This document shows positions 7,476-17,000 of a stretch of 64,000 bases of DNA, one piece after another. The stretch spans positions 558,001-622,000 of the forward strand of contig CANNBV010000002.1 in assembly GCA_947502975.1 (NCBI GenBank). Reading direction: 5' to 3'. The notes beneath the pieces were generated by a model, which made no database searches, was not told where the DNA came from, and saw only the letters and a list, made by a program, of their open reading frames with translations. Made by a program: the position numbers and the translations under genes. Position 1 is the stretch's first letter, and every line of letters starts with the position of its first letter. Source of the DNA: an uncultured Flavobacteriaceae bacterium. GTDB lineage: Bacteria; Bacteroidota; Bacteroidia; Flavobacteriales; Flavobacteriaceae.

Positions 7476-9011
7476 ATGAAATCTTCAATATTAAAACTGT
7501 CTTTCGTTCTCTTAATCATCACATTTTCTTGTAATCAAGAAAAAGGTAATAAAGTGCTAATTGATGATATTAAAGTTGAAACACCAAAACACACAGAAGA
7601 CTGGGCTTCACTTGGAAAGCACGACGAATCTCCCGATTGGTTCAAAAATGCGAAATTAGGCATCTATTTTCACTGGGGTTTGTATTCTGTGCCAGCTTTT
7701 AATAACGAATGGTATCCACGAAATATGCATTTGCCTGAGCATAAGGTTTATAAACATCATCTAGAAAAGTATGGGCACCCTTCAGAATTTGGATATCATG
7801 ATTTTGCGCCAATGTTTAAAGCTGAGAAATTTGATGCTAAAGCTTGGGCGAAACTATTTAAAGATGCTGGAGCAAAGTTTGCAGGTCCAGTAGCAGAACA
7901 TCATGATGGATATGCGATGTGGGATAGCGATATCACACCCTGGAATACAATGGATACAGGCCCAAAAAGAGATATAACAGGAGAATTAGAAAAAGCAATA
8001 AAAGATGAAGATTTAAAATTTATAACAGCGTTTCATCATGCTAAAAACTTGCAACGCGCTACAAAGCTAGGAGAAGATATCAGAATCAGTCATTTTCCAT
8101 ATTTTGAAGGCATGCCTACAAGTTCAAATGATCCAGATTTGCAATTGATGTATGGTAATATGCCACATGAAAAATGGTATAAAGAAGTGTGGTTGGGTAA
8201 AATGAAAGAGGTAATTGACAACTACCATCCAGATATTATTTGGTTCGATTATGTTTTAGGAGATATTCCTCAGGAATACAGAAAAGAATTTGCAGCATAT
8301 TACTTAAATGAAGCTGCTAAGAAAGATCAAGAAGCTGTAATTGTTAGAAAACAACACGATATGCCATTGAATATGAGTGTTGAAGATTTAGAGCAAGCAC
8401 GTAAAAATGAAATAGGAACAAAAACATGGATGACCGATGCTACAATTAGTATGGGGAGTTGGTGTTATACTGAGGATTTAGGCGTAAAACCTGCGGCAGA
8501 TGTATTACATATGCTAATTGATATTGTGAGTAAAAATGGGGTACTGTTACTCAATGTTTCTCCTATGGCTAACGGTATTATTCCTCAAGATCAGCAAGAT
8601 GGACTCTTAAAAATGGGAGCTTGGTTAAAAACTTATGGAGAAGCAATTTATGGTACCGAAGCCTGGTACACTTTTGGAGAAGGACCTACAAAAGAGCCAA
8701 AAGGGCATTTTAAAAATCATAAAGCTTTTATGAAACTTAAGTATACCAATAAAGATATAAGGTATACTACAAAAGACTATAATATTTATGCTATTGTTTT
8801 AGGAGAGGTTGAAGCAGGCAAAAAGATGCTACTAGAGTCCTTTGCTAAAGATAATATTCATGACATGACCTCTATTGAAACTGTTGAGTTTTTAGGAAGT
8901 GATGAAACTATATCATGGGAACTTTCAGAAGAAAAAGGCTTATCGCTAACTGCGCCTTCAAAAGTTATTGATGATATGGCAACCGTAATAAAAATTACAA
9001 TTTCTCAATAA
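7476..9011 (+). CDS. GH29 exo-alpha-L-fucosidase/alpha-L-galactosidase lipoprotein
   Basis: A lipoprotein signal (LIITFSCNQE, Cys19) precedes a GH29 (beta/alpha)8 domain. Family hallmarks are KLGIYFHWGLYSVPAF (about 60-75), EHHDGYAMWDS (141-151) and the WFD motif whose Asp258 is the expected nucleophile. GH29 removes terminal alpha-L-fucose, and some members accept alpha-L-galactose, which differs only by the 6-OH. The gene sits inside a catabolic operon with KDG-pathway enzymes and 18 kb from a GH86 porphyranase-type gene, so alpha-L-galactosidase activity on desulfated porphyran oligosaccharides is the favoured inference. The lipid anchor places it in the periplasm or on the outer membrane. 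At 511 residues it is of usual length. Confidence 0.85.
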   Translation: MKSSILKLSFVLLIITFSCNQEKGNKVLIDDIKVETPKHTEDWASLGKHDESPDWFKNAKLGIYFHWGLYSVPAFNNEWYPRNMHLPEHKVYKHHLEKYGHPSEFGYHDFAPMFKAEKFDAKAWAKLFKDAGAKFAGPVAEHHDGYAMWDSDITPWNTMDTGPKRDITGELEKAIKDEDLKFITAFHHAKNLQRATKLGEDIRISHFPYFEGMPTSSNDPDLQLMYGNMPHEKWYKEVWLGKMKEVIDNYHPDIIWFDYVLGDIPQEYRKEFAAYYLNEAAKKDQEAVIVRKQHDMPLNMSVEDLEQARKNEIGTKTWMTDATISMGSWCYTEDLGVKPAADVLHMLIDIVSKNGVLLLNVSPMANGIIPQDQQDGLLKMGAWLKTYGEAIYGTEAWYTFGEGPTKEPKGHFKNHKAFMKLKYTNKDIRYTTKDYNIYAIVLGEVEAGKKMLLESFAKDNIHDMTSIETVEFLGSDETISWELSEEKGLSLTAPSKVIDDMATVIKITISQ

Positions 9012-9014
9012 TAT

Positions 9015-9842
9015 ATGGTAATAGATTCACATCAACATTTTTGGTATTATGAACCTGTAAAGCATGAATGGATTGATGATGATATGTCAATTATTCGTCG
9101 TGATTTTTTACCTTCAGATTTAAAGAAGGTTTATGATGAAAATGATATCGATGGCTGTGTTGCAGTTCAGGCGGACCAAACTTTAGAAGAAACCGATTTT
9201 TTAATTCGACTCTCAGAAGGTAGCAATTTTATTAAAGGTATTGTTGGTTGGGTAGATTTAAGAAGTGATGAGATTGAAGCTTATTTAGAACAATATAAAT
9301 CTTTTGAAAAACTAAAAGGCTTTCGTCATGTTGTACAAGGTGAGCCAGATCATAATTTTTTATTGCGCTCAAACTTTTTAAGAGGCATCTCAGCCTTAGA
9401 AAAATTTAATTATACATATGATATATTGGTGTTTCCTCACCAATTAGGTGCTGTTTTGGAATTTGTAAAGCATTTTCCAAATCAAAAATTTGTGATCGAT
9501 CATATGGCAAAACCCTATATAAAAGATGGTTTTTTTAACGGGTGGTCGGTTTTAATGCATGAGATTGCCAAGTGCGAAAATGTCTCTTGTAAAATATCGG
9601 GAATGGTTACAGAAGCCGATTATAAAACTTGGACATCGAGGCAATTAGAGCCTTATATGGATTTAGTTTTAAATGCTTTTGGAACCAAAAGGACAATGTT
9701 TGGTTCTGATTGGCCAGTATGTCTGGTGGCTGGAAATTATAAACAAGTAAAAACGTTAGTAACAGATTTTATTTCTGAATTGTCTCAAGATGAACAAGAT
9801 GACATCATGGGGAATAATGCAATTCAGTTTTATAACTTATAA
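9015..9842 (+). CDS. Amidohydrolase-family L-fucono/L-galactono-lactone hydrolase
   Basis: The 275-residue protein is a COG3618-type amidohydrolase. Metal- and substrate-binding motifs are DSHQHFW (residues 4-10), the conserved GFRHVVQGE (about 102), DHMAKP (about 162) and GSDWPVC (about 230). Relatives open L-fuconolactone, L-rhamnonolactone or L-galactonolactone. It starts 3 bp after the GH29 stop and is followed 10 bp later by the sugar dehydrogenase that would make the lactone. It is cytoplasmic, with no signal peptide. Confidence 0.85.
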   Translation: MVIDSHQHFWYYEPVKHEWIDDDMSIIRRDFLPSDLKKVYDENDIDGCVAVQADQTLEETDFLIRLSEGSNFIKGIVGWVDLRSDEIEAYLEQYKSFEKLKGFRHVVQGEPDHNFLLRSNFLRGISALEKFNYTYDILVFPHQLGAVLEFVKHFPNQKFVIDHMAKPYIKDGFFNGWSVLMHEIAKCENVSCKISGMVTEADYKTWTSRQLEPYMDLVLNAFGTKRTMFGSDWPVCLVAGNYKQVKTLVTDFISELSQDEQDDIMGNNAIQFYNL

Positions 9843-9852
9843 ATCAAAATAT

Positions 9853-10644
9853 ATGGATTTAGGATTAAAAGATAAAGTGGTGGTGGTTACCGGAGCAGCT
9901 GGTATCAAAGGCAGTATTGGTGAAACTATTGTACAACATTTAGCTGCCGAAGGTGCAATTCCAGTTCTTGTAGACAGAAATGCTAGAGGTTTTGCTTATG
10001 CTGAAGAATTACAGCAAAAAGGCATTAATGCTTCTTTTGTTCAAACGGATTTATCAGATTACAAACAAATTGAAGCTGCTGCTAAAATTATTGATGAAAA
10101 GTATGGTAGAGTAGATGCGTTAATAAACAATGTAGGTGTTAATGATGGAGCAGGTTTAGATGCGTCAATGGATGACTTTATGTATTCTTTAAAATTGAAT
10201 ATGGTAAGTTTCTTTGCAATGACGAAGTATTGCTTACCTATGCTTAAGAAAGTAAAAGGAAACATCCTTAATATAGGCTCAAAAGTGGCACTTACTGGTC
10301 AAGGTGGTACTTCAGGATATGCTGCCTCAAAAGGAGGTGTATTTGGTTTAACAAGAGAATGGGCTGTAGATTTAATTAAAGAAGGCATACGTTCTAACGC
10401 CATTGTAATTGCAGAAAGTTGGACGCCAGCGTACGATAACTGGATTAAAACCTTAGACAATGGTGAGGAAAAATTAAAATCTATTGTTAAGAAAATTCCG
10501 TTAGAAAATAGAATGACAACACCATCTGAAATTGCAGATCAGTGTTTGTTTACCATTTCAGAAAAGTCATCACACACTACAGGACAATTCATTACGGTTG
10601 ATGGAGGTTATGTAAATTTAGACCGTTCTTTATTGACAGAATAG
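9853..10644 (+). CDS. SDR-family L-fucose/L-galactose 1-dehydrogenase
   Basis: This is a 263-residue short-chain dehydrogenase with the TGAAGIKGSIGE cofactor loop (about 11-22), NNVG (about 90), a catalytic Ser-Tyr-Lys set around SKVALTG and YAASKGG, and a C-terminal ITVDGGY. The AESWTPAYDNW segment resembles L-fucose dehydrogenases of the Campylobacter FucX type. The start at 9853 is chosen over the in-frame Met at 9790, which would overlap the lactonase by 53 bp and add residues unlike an SDR N-terminus. The inferred reaction is oxidation of L-galactose (or L-fucose) to the lactone. A strong hairpin lies 18 bp after the stop. Confidence 0.85.
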   Translation: MDLGLKDKVVVVTGAAGIKGSIGETIVQHLAAEGAIPVLVDRNARGFAYAEELQQKGINASFVQTDLSDYKQIEAAAKIIDEKYGRVDALINNVGVNDGAGLDASMDDFMYSLKLNMVSFFAMTKYCLPMLKKVKGNILNIGSKVALTGQGGTSGYAASKGGVFGLTREWAVDLIKEGIRSNAIVIAESWTPAYDNWIKTLDNGEEKLKSIVKKIPLENRMTTPSEIADQCLFTISEKSSHTTGQFITVDGGYVNLDRSLLTE

Positions 10645-10662
10645 AACCATATGTTACCCTAT

Positions 10663-10700
10663 AAAAGACAAAATGAACACTTGTGTTTGTTTTGTCTTTT
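10663..10700 (+). terminator. Intra-operon hairpin between the SDR and fucP
   Basis: Two 18-nt arms (10663-10680 and 10683-10700) pair along their full length with two G-U wobbles and a 2-nt loop. The 3' arm ends TTTTGTCTTTT. It looks like a rho-independent terminator, but the next gene starts 40 bp later on the same strand with little room for a promoter, so partial termination or transcript processing is likely. Confidence 0.7.
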
Positions 10701-10740
10701 CTATTTTGCATAATATAAACTAACTAAACTTTAAATTCAG

Positions 10741-12048
10741 ATGAGTAACCCAACAAAAGTCCCAATTATTTCTAAAGGTTTAATCGTACCATTTATATTA
10801 ATTACTTTTTGTTTTGCCTTGTGGGGCTTTGCTAATGATATTACAAATCCTTTGGTTAGTGCTTTTGGACGTATTTTTAATCAAAGTCAAACAGTAAGTT
10901 CTTTTACTCAGGTTGCGTTCTATGGAGGTTATTGTTTAATGGCAATTCCAGCAGCATTGTTTATCAAAAAATATACATATAAATCTGGTATTTTATTAGG
11001 TTTAGCTTTGTATGCGATAGGAGGTCTGATTTTTATACCAGCAGCATCTACAGGTCTATTTTGGCCTTTTTTAGCAGCATTTTTTATACTAACATGTGGT
11101 CTTAGTTTTTTAGAAACTAGTGCCAATCCTTACATATTGTCGATGGGAGAGGAGTCTACATCTACCCAACGTTTAAATTTGGCTCAAGCGTTTAATCCAA
11201 TAGGCTCTATTACTGGAGCATGGGTTGCAAAAGATTTCATTCTAGCAAAAATGAATAAGCTAGGTACAGAAGAAAGAGCTGCTTTGCCAACTGAAGAATT
11301 TGAAGCTATTAAAATGGCAGATTTGCAAGTTGTAAAAGCTCCATATGTTATTATAGGAATAGTAATAGCTATTATGTTTGTGCTGATTTTATTAAAGAAA
11401 ATGCCTAAAAATAAAGAAGTTGACAACGGTAAAGGATTAGATATTAAAGGAACATTAAACAGACTATTATCTAATATTAGATATAAAGAAGGTGTAATTG
11501 CACAAGCATTTTATGTAGGAGCACAAATTTGTGTTTGGACCTACACTATACAATATGGAACAAAAGTATTTATGGATATGGGAATGATAGAAGCCGATGC
11601 AGCAACTGAGGCTGGTTCTTATACTATTTACGCATTAATAATATTTGCTGTTTCTAGGTTTATATGCACATTCTTATTGAAATATTTAACTCCAGGATCT
11701 TTATTAATGTATTTAGCCATTGGTGGAGCTGTATTATCAATACCTGTAATTTTTGTGGGAGGTATAACAGGATTATATTGTGTAGTTGCCATTTCTGCTT
11801 GTATGTCACTAATGTTCCCAACTATTTATGGTATAGCTTTAAAAGGTGTAGGAGATGATGCTAAATTAGGAGCGGCGGGATTAGTAATGGCTATAGGTGG
11901 TGGAGCGTTATTGCCTTACGTTCAAGCTTATATTATTGATACGGTAAATGTGTATATCTCATATATTTTACCATTGATATGCTTTGTGTTTATAGCATTT
12001 TATGGTTTCAGATCTTATAAGAAGTATCCATATCAAGAAACAGCTTAA
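10741..12048 (+). CDS. fucP: FucP-type MFS sugar:H+ symporter
   Basis: The 435-residue protein has about twelve hydrophobic segments and the FucP-family N-terminus (FCFALWGFANDITNPLV, about 23-39) plus the conserved ETSANPYI (about 125-132). The family imports L-fucose and is known to accept other sugars of the L-galacto configuration. Its position with a mutarotase, a lactonase and an SDR makes it the inner-membrane importer for the sugar released by GH29. It lies behind the hairpin at 10663-10700, so its dose may be set by read-through. Confidence 0.88.
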   Translation: MSNPTKVPIISKGLIVPFILITFCFALWGFANDITNPLVSAFGRIFNQSQTVSSFTQVAFYGGYCLMAIPAALFIKKYTYKSGILLGLALYAIGGLIFIPAASTGLFWPFLAAFFILTCGLSFLETSANPYILSMGEESTSTQRLNLAQAFNPIGSITGAWVAKDFILAKMNKLGTEERAALPTEEFEAIKMADLQVVKAPYVIIGIVIAIMFVLILLKKMPKNKEVDNGKGLDIKGTLNRLLSNIRYKEGVIAQAFYVGAQICVWTYTIQYGTKVFMDMGMIEADAATEAGSYTIYALIIFAVSRFICTFLLKYLTPGSLLMYLAIGGAVLSIPVIFVGGITGLYCVVAISACMSLMFPTIYGIALKGVGDDAKLGAAGLVMAIGGGALLPYVQAYIIDTVNVYISYILPLICFVFIAFYGFRSYKKYPYQETA

Positions 12049-12067
12049 TAATTAAAAAAGTAATATA

Positions 12068-12409
12068 ATGACAAAACGATATTGCTACGCCTGTGATTTA
12101 AAAGACGATTCAAAATTAATCGCCGAATATAAAGCATACCATGCAGAAGGTAAAGCATGGCCAGAAATCACAAAAAGTATTAAAGATGCTGGCATTACAG
12201 ACATGCAGATTTACTTAACGGGAAATCGTATGTTTATGATAATGGAAGTAGATGAAACGTTCGACCCTGCAAAAAAGGCTGAAATGGATGCGAATAATCC
12301 TAAAGTGCAAGAATGGGAAGATTTAATGTGGGACTACCAACAGGAATTACCATGGGCTGCAAAAGGTGAAAAATGGATTCCTTTAGAAAAGATCTTTCAA
12401 TTAAAATAA
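12068..12409 (+). CDS. L-rhamnose/L-fucose mutarotase-family protein
   Basis: The 113-residue protein belongs to the RhaM (DUF718) mutarotase family. Features are RYCYACDLKDD near the N-terminus, EITKSIKDAGITDMQIYLTGNRMFMIMEV in the centre (about 37-65) and WEDLMWDYQQELPWA near the end. Such proteins speed up the alpha/beta anomer interchange of L-sugars so that the dehydrogenase receives the right anomer. It starts 19 bp after fucP and is followed by a strong hairpin, so it closes the main catabolic operon. Confidence 0.85.
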   Translation: MTKRYCYACDLKDDSKLIAEYKAYHAEGKAWPEITKSIKDAGITDMQIYLTGNRMFMIMEVDETFDPAKKAEMDANNPKVQEWEDLMWDYQQELPWAAKGEKWIPLEKIFQLK

Positions 12410-12434
12410 AATAAAAATATTTGATTATAGCATT

Positions 12435-12476
12435 AAGCACTTATCTTAGAATTGATTTCTAAATAAGTGCTTTTTT
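12435..12476 (+). terminator. Strong terminator-like hairpin before the GH28 gene
   Basis: Arms AAGCACTTAT (12435-12444) and ATAAGTGCTT (12463-12472) pair perfectly. An inner TTAGAA/TTCTAA stem follows, then a T run to 12476. The GH28 start codon is only 17 nt beyond the stem, too close for an independent promoter, so GH28 would depend on read-through. Confidence 0.8.
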
Positions 12477-12489
12477 AATTTAAAAGATT

Positions 12490-13854
12490 ATGAAGAATTA
12501 CATCATTTTTTTTGTCTTTGTTTCGGCTTTATCAATTAATGCTCAAATCTATAACGTAAAAGATTTTGGTGCAGTAAATGATGGTCTAACTAATAATACC
12601 AAAGCTATTCAAAAGGCAATTGATTCTTGTACCAAGAATGGAGGAGGTAAAGTAGCGTTAACAGGTGGTGGTAAATACATGACTGGCACATTATATTTAA
12701 AAGACAACGTAACACTACATATTGGTAATGGAACAGTGCTTTTGGGGAGTCCAAATTATGACGATTACACAACGGATACGCATAAAAATATGTATAAGAA
12801 TGAGCCACATATGAATCGGTGTTTAATCTTTGCTAAAGATGCTAAATCTATAGCTATTGAAGGATATGGCACTATTGATGGAAATGGGCATAAGCGTAAT
12901 TTTAGTGAAGGTAGACCTATGTTACTGAGGTTTTTAAACTGTGAAAATATTCACCTTAATAATATTTCACTAATTAATCCAGCAGCATGGACTTCTGCAT
13001 GGTTGTATTGTAATAATATTAGTGTAAGTGGTATTACGATTTTAAGTAGAGTAAATAATAATGGAGATGGTTTAGATTTTGATGGTTGCACTAATGTTCG
13101 TGTAGCTAATAGTAATTTTGACAATAGTGATGATAGTATTTGTTTACAAGCATCTCAACCTGATAAACCTTGTAAAAATGTAACCGTAAGTAATTGTATA
13201 TTTAGTACAAAATGGGGAGGTATGCGCATAGGTTTATTGTCTAGAGGTAATATAGAATCGGTAACTGTAACCAACTGTGTTTTTAGAAACATTGATGACT
13301 CTGGACTTAAAATTCAGCAAAATGAAGGTGGCGAAATGAAAAACATGGTGTTTTCTAATTTAATAATGGAAAATGTGCCAAGGCCTATTTTTATGACTTT
13401 CTGCCAACAACGCGCTTCTGTTGAAACTCCTGAAGGAGAATACGAACCTCTTAGTCGAATGCATAATTTTTCATTCAGTAATATTATTGTTGACAATTCA
13501 AAAGGAGATAAAAACTCGGCATTTTTTATCACGGGTTTTCCTAACCATTATATAGAAGATATTACTATAAGAGACGTGCAATTTGTAGTATCTGGAGGTG
13601 GCTCAAAGGAAGATTCAGAAAAGAAAGTAAGGGAGTATACTATTGAAATGCTTGAAGGTTGGTGGCCTGAGTTTTATCGTGTTGGGACATTACCATCTTG
13701 TGGTGTCTATGCAAGACATATTGATGGATTGATATTGGATAATATTTCAATTAAAACTATAAATAAAGATGAAAGAGATGCGGTGGTATTCTCTGATGTT
13801 TTAAATTACAGTTTGAATACTATTAAAATAAATAACAAATCATTTAAATTTTAA
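12490..13854 (+). CDS. Atypical GH28-family glycoside hydrolase (right-handed beta-helix), secreted
   Basis: The 454-residue protein has a Sec signal (MKNYIIFFVFVSALSINAQ) and the GH28 opening YNVKDFGAVNDGLTNNTKAIQKAID. The three catalytic-type Asp are kept: Asp193 in NGDGLD and Asp214-Asp215 in NSDDSICL. The usual GHG loop reads WGG (242-244), and the usual RIK that grips the uronate carboxylate reads as GLKIQ (272-276). This suggests a neutral sugar substrate rather than galacturonan. Substrate is unknown; a galactan or fucan oligosaccharide would suit the operon. The alternative is an inactive or repurposed beta-helix protein. Confidence 0.8.
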   Translation: MKNYIIFFVFVSALSINAQIYNVKDFGAVNDGLTNNTKAIQKAIDSCTKNGGGKVALTGGGKYMTGTLYLKDNVTLHIGNGTVLLGSPNYDDYTTDTHKNMYKNEPHMNRCLIFAKDAKSIAIEGYGTIDGNGHKRNFSEGRPMLLRFLNCENIHLNNISLINPAAWTSAWLYCNNISVSGITILSRVNNNGDGLDFDGCTNVRVANSNFDNSDDSICLQASQPDKPCKNVTVSNCIFSTKWGGMRIGLLSRGNIESVTVTNCVFRNIDDSGLKIQQNEGGEMKNMVFSNLIMENVPRPIFMTFCQQRASVETPEGEYEPLSRMHNFSFSNIIVDNSKGDKNSAFFITGFPNHYIEDITIRDVQFVVSGGGSKEDSEKKVREYTIEMLEGWWPEFYRVGTLPSCGVYARHIDGLILDNISIKTINKDERDAVVFSDVLNYSLNTIKINNKSFKF

Positions 13855-13900
13855 ATTCATATTGAAACTGTTTTTAGATAACTATTATGAAATTAAATAA

Positions 13901-14047
13901 TCTATAATTGCTAATATTGATAATAATTTTGATATTTTGTTAGCTAGTAATGCAAGCATTTTTGGACGTAAACAAAAAGAGCGTGTGCAAAAAAAATGGC
14001 AACAACAGGGTGGTGTTGTTACCATCTTACGGAATAAAACAAACTAA
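13901..14047 (+). other. Short open stretch without a start codon, possible gene remnant
   Basis: Between the GH28 gene and the convergent TPR gene, 48 codons stay open in one frame and end at TAA (14045-14047). The translation looks protein-like (FGRKQKERVQKKW, then QQQGGVVTILRN) but there is no ATG, GTG or TTG start in a sensible place and I do not recognise the family. It may be the decayed 3' end of a lost gene or chance. Confidence 0.25.
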
Positions 14048-14054
14048 AAACTAA

Positions 14055-17000
14055 CTAATATGCTTTCATTATACTAGACCAAAGGTTATTACTGTAACTT
14101 TCAAGAGATTTATCAAATAATTTTTGTGATTCGCTAGTATTTCCAAGACCTAAATTACCCAGCGCTTCCAAATAATAAGACGTAGAAGTTGCTTTATTAT
14201 CGACAACTTCGGCTTCTTCCACTGCTACTAAGGTATTGTCTGTGCCTTTTTCTCTGTATAATTTTGCTTTATTGATTAACGATTGAAAAATTTCATCAGC
14301 TTTTTGAGACTCACCAAGTTTCTTTAAAGCTGCTCCTTGAAAATATGCTAAGTCATACATCCCTCTTCCGTTTTTAGAATCAGCGCTAGCTTGATAACTA
14401 AGCTTTGCCTTTTTTGAATCATTCATCAGGGTATAAAGTTCTCCTTTAAAATAATGAATCATTGCATTTTTTTCGTCATGAGTTGGCTTCCCGACTTCTA
14501 AATTCTCAGGATATTCCATGGCTGCATCTAAATGCGTAAGTGCTTCTTCGTAATTTTTGGTTTTGGCTAAATCTAAAGCCTTAAGAATATTAGAGTCTAC
14601 ATATCTCCAATAAATATCTCTTCCACCTTCCCAAGTTCTAAAATGGTGAGATCCTAGAAAGTTTAGAGCTTTATCATAGTCACCATTCAAATTATATAAT
14701 TGTACAAGCGTTTTGGGAGCTTTCACATCTTTTTTAATAATGTCAATATTATTTTCTAAAATTGCCAAACAAGCTTTATAGTTTTGGTTAGATGCATCAT
14801 AGTATTTTGATAATTCTGCATACCATAATGGGATAGAATTATCTAATTCAATAGCTTTGGAGATATATGTAATGGCTTCATCCATATTTTTACTATGGTG
14901 GTAAGATGCAAAAGCTAAATTTCTCCAAACCATAGGGATTGAATCATCTAATTTACCTGATATTTTCCATGAGTTTATACCTTCTTCTTTTCTATTATCG
15001 TACAAAAGGTTACCTAATAAATAATAGGCAGTTGCATTTTCAGGATCTAGTTTTATAGCATGTTTTAAGATAGCTTCGGTCTCTTCACGATAAGGGAAAC
15101 AATAGTCTAAGGATAGTTTTTTTGCATTATAAAGCGAGCTCTTTGCTTTCGATGAATTTCCAGATTTTGAATATAAATAAGATAAATAATATTGTACTAA
15201 TGGATTAGTTATTTTGTCCATAGATTCCAGCAGGATAATACCATCATTATATAACCCAGCATTTATATAATTTACTACAACTTCAAGATGATTATTGTCT
15301 ATATTTTGCATGTTTTTCTGCCAATCTTTTAGATTTGAATTACCATTTAGAAGTTCTCTTTCATAAATAGCAGTGAAGTTAAGAGGGTCGTAAGCAATAA
15401 GCTCATTAATAAGAGGTTTTGCTTTTTTATTTTGATTGTTTTTACGTAGCAAAGCGCTGTAAAGTGTTACTATTCTGCCATCCCTTGTATTTGTTGAATA
15501 GGCCTCTTCAATATATTCTAGAGCTTTTTTGTAATTTCCGTTTAAACTCTCAAGTTGAGCCAGTTGATAGTTTCCTGCAGAAAACCATTGGTAATACCAT
15601 GTTGCCCTAGCAAAGTTTTTGTAAGCTTCTTGAATTTCTCCAAGACCTTTTAACGCAAGTCCTCTGTAGTAATAAAGCTCTCCTTCTTTAGGTTGAAAAT
15701 ATTTAGTTTTTAACTTATCAGAAGCTACTTGTAGATAGTTTAATGCTTCTTTATATCTATTTTGATTTGTACGCCTTATACCAAGAGCGATATTAGTTCT
15801 GTAATCTGTAGGAGATAATTTCAATGCCCTTAAATAATAGTCATCTGGATTTTTTCCAGGACGGTTAAACTGTTCTATAAATCGTCCTGTAAGATATAGG
15901 TCTTCAACAGAATCAATCTCTCCAGCTTTTTTTACTTTTTCTTGAGGCTCTGGAAGTTCAGGGCGTTGGTGTTTGTATGGTGTGTAAGCAACAAGTTCTT
16001 TTCCATTAGCATCTGTGAGTTGTACATGTAATTGGTACTCATCGATTGGTTTTCTCGATTTATAGGTTGACGTAAATGGTTGTGAAGGGCTTATATTAAT
16101 TGTTCCTTGGGCTAGAATTTCATTATTTTGCTTTAAGAAATATTTAGCACCATCAAAATTTTGAGTAGTGTTAAAGCCATAAAACACGGTTTTTGAATTT
16201 CGCATTTGTAATGTTACTGAAGCATCAATTGTTGCGTTTTTAACCACTTCTATATCTCGTAATGGATACCAATAGTTTTTTGCATCTTTTACAGAGTGAG
16301 GTAACATCCAACTATAATCTGGTTGATTATTAGAAAATGTACCGGTCATTAATTCCACATATGCTTTACCGTCATCAGTGAGTTTACGTCTAGCATTTTG
16401 ACCCTGTAACCCAGGACCGAATTGCCATAATTTCGACGCATTATTTTCATTAGGATCACCCACGTGAACGGTCCCTGCATTAACGCCATAATCATAACCT
16501 CCAATAAAACCTTCCTCAATATCCCACATAAAAAACGATACTGGATTAGGATGGTTTTTCCACCATGTTAAATCCACGCCTTCAGGGTAACTCGTTCTTC
16601 CATAACTTGGTGTTTCATTAGAAATGGGCCAGTTAATAAAATTTCTATTATTGTGAAAAACTCCTATTTCTTGGCTAGGTGGCCAAAATGTTCTAAAATC
16701 CTCGTTTGCAGTAATTGCAACATTTGCCCAAAATAAAAAAGCCTTTGTTTTGGTACTTGTGTTGTTAATTTTATAATCTACTTCAATATATGATTTGCCT
16801 GGATGTAGTGTCATGCCAATAACACCGTGAGCTCCAATAGTTTTTTCGGTTTCTCCAATCCAAATTGTGGCACTACCATCTTCATTTTTAACTAATCTGT
16901 AATCGCTAGGTAGCATTGTGGTCGTTCTATGGTGATGAGGAAAACACCATTCTATACCACCAGAAACCCATGCGCCTAAAGTGCCTATTAAATCGGGTTT

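Noticed and set aside
7476-12409. Operon read as pure L-fucose catabolism
   Set aside because: The downstream enzymes KdgK and UxaB require a 6-hydroxyl or a 6-carboxyl sugar acid route that L-fuconate cannot enter. L-fucose use by some enzymes remains possible.
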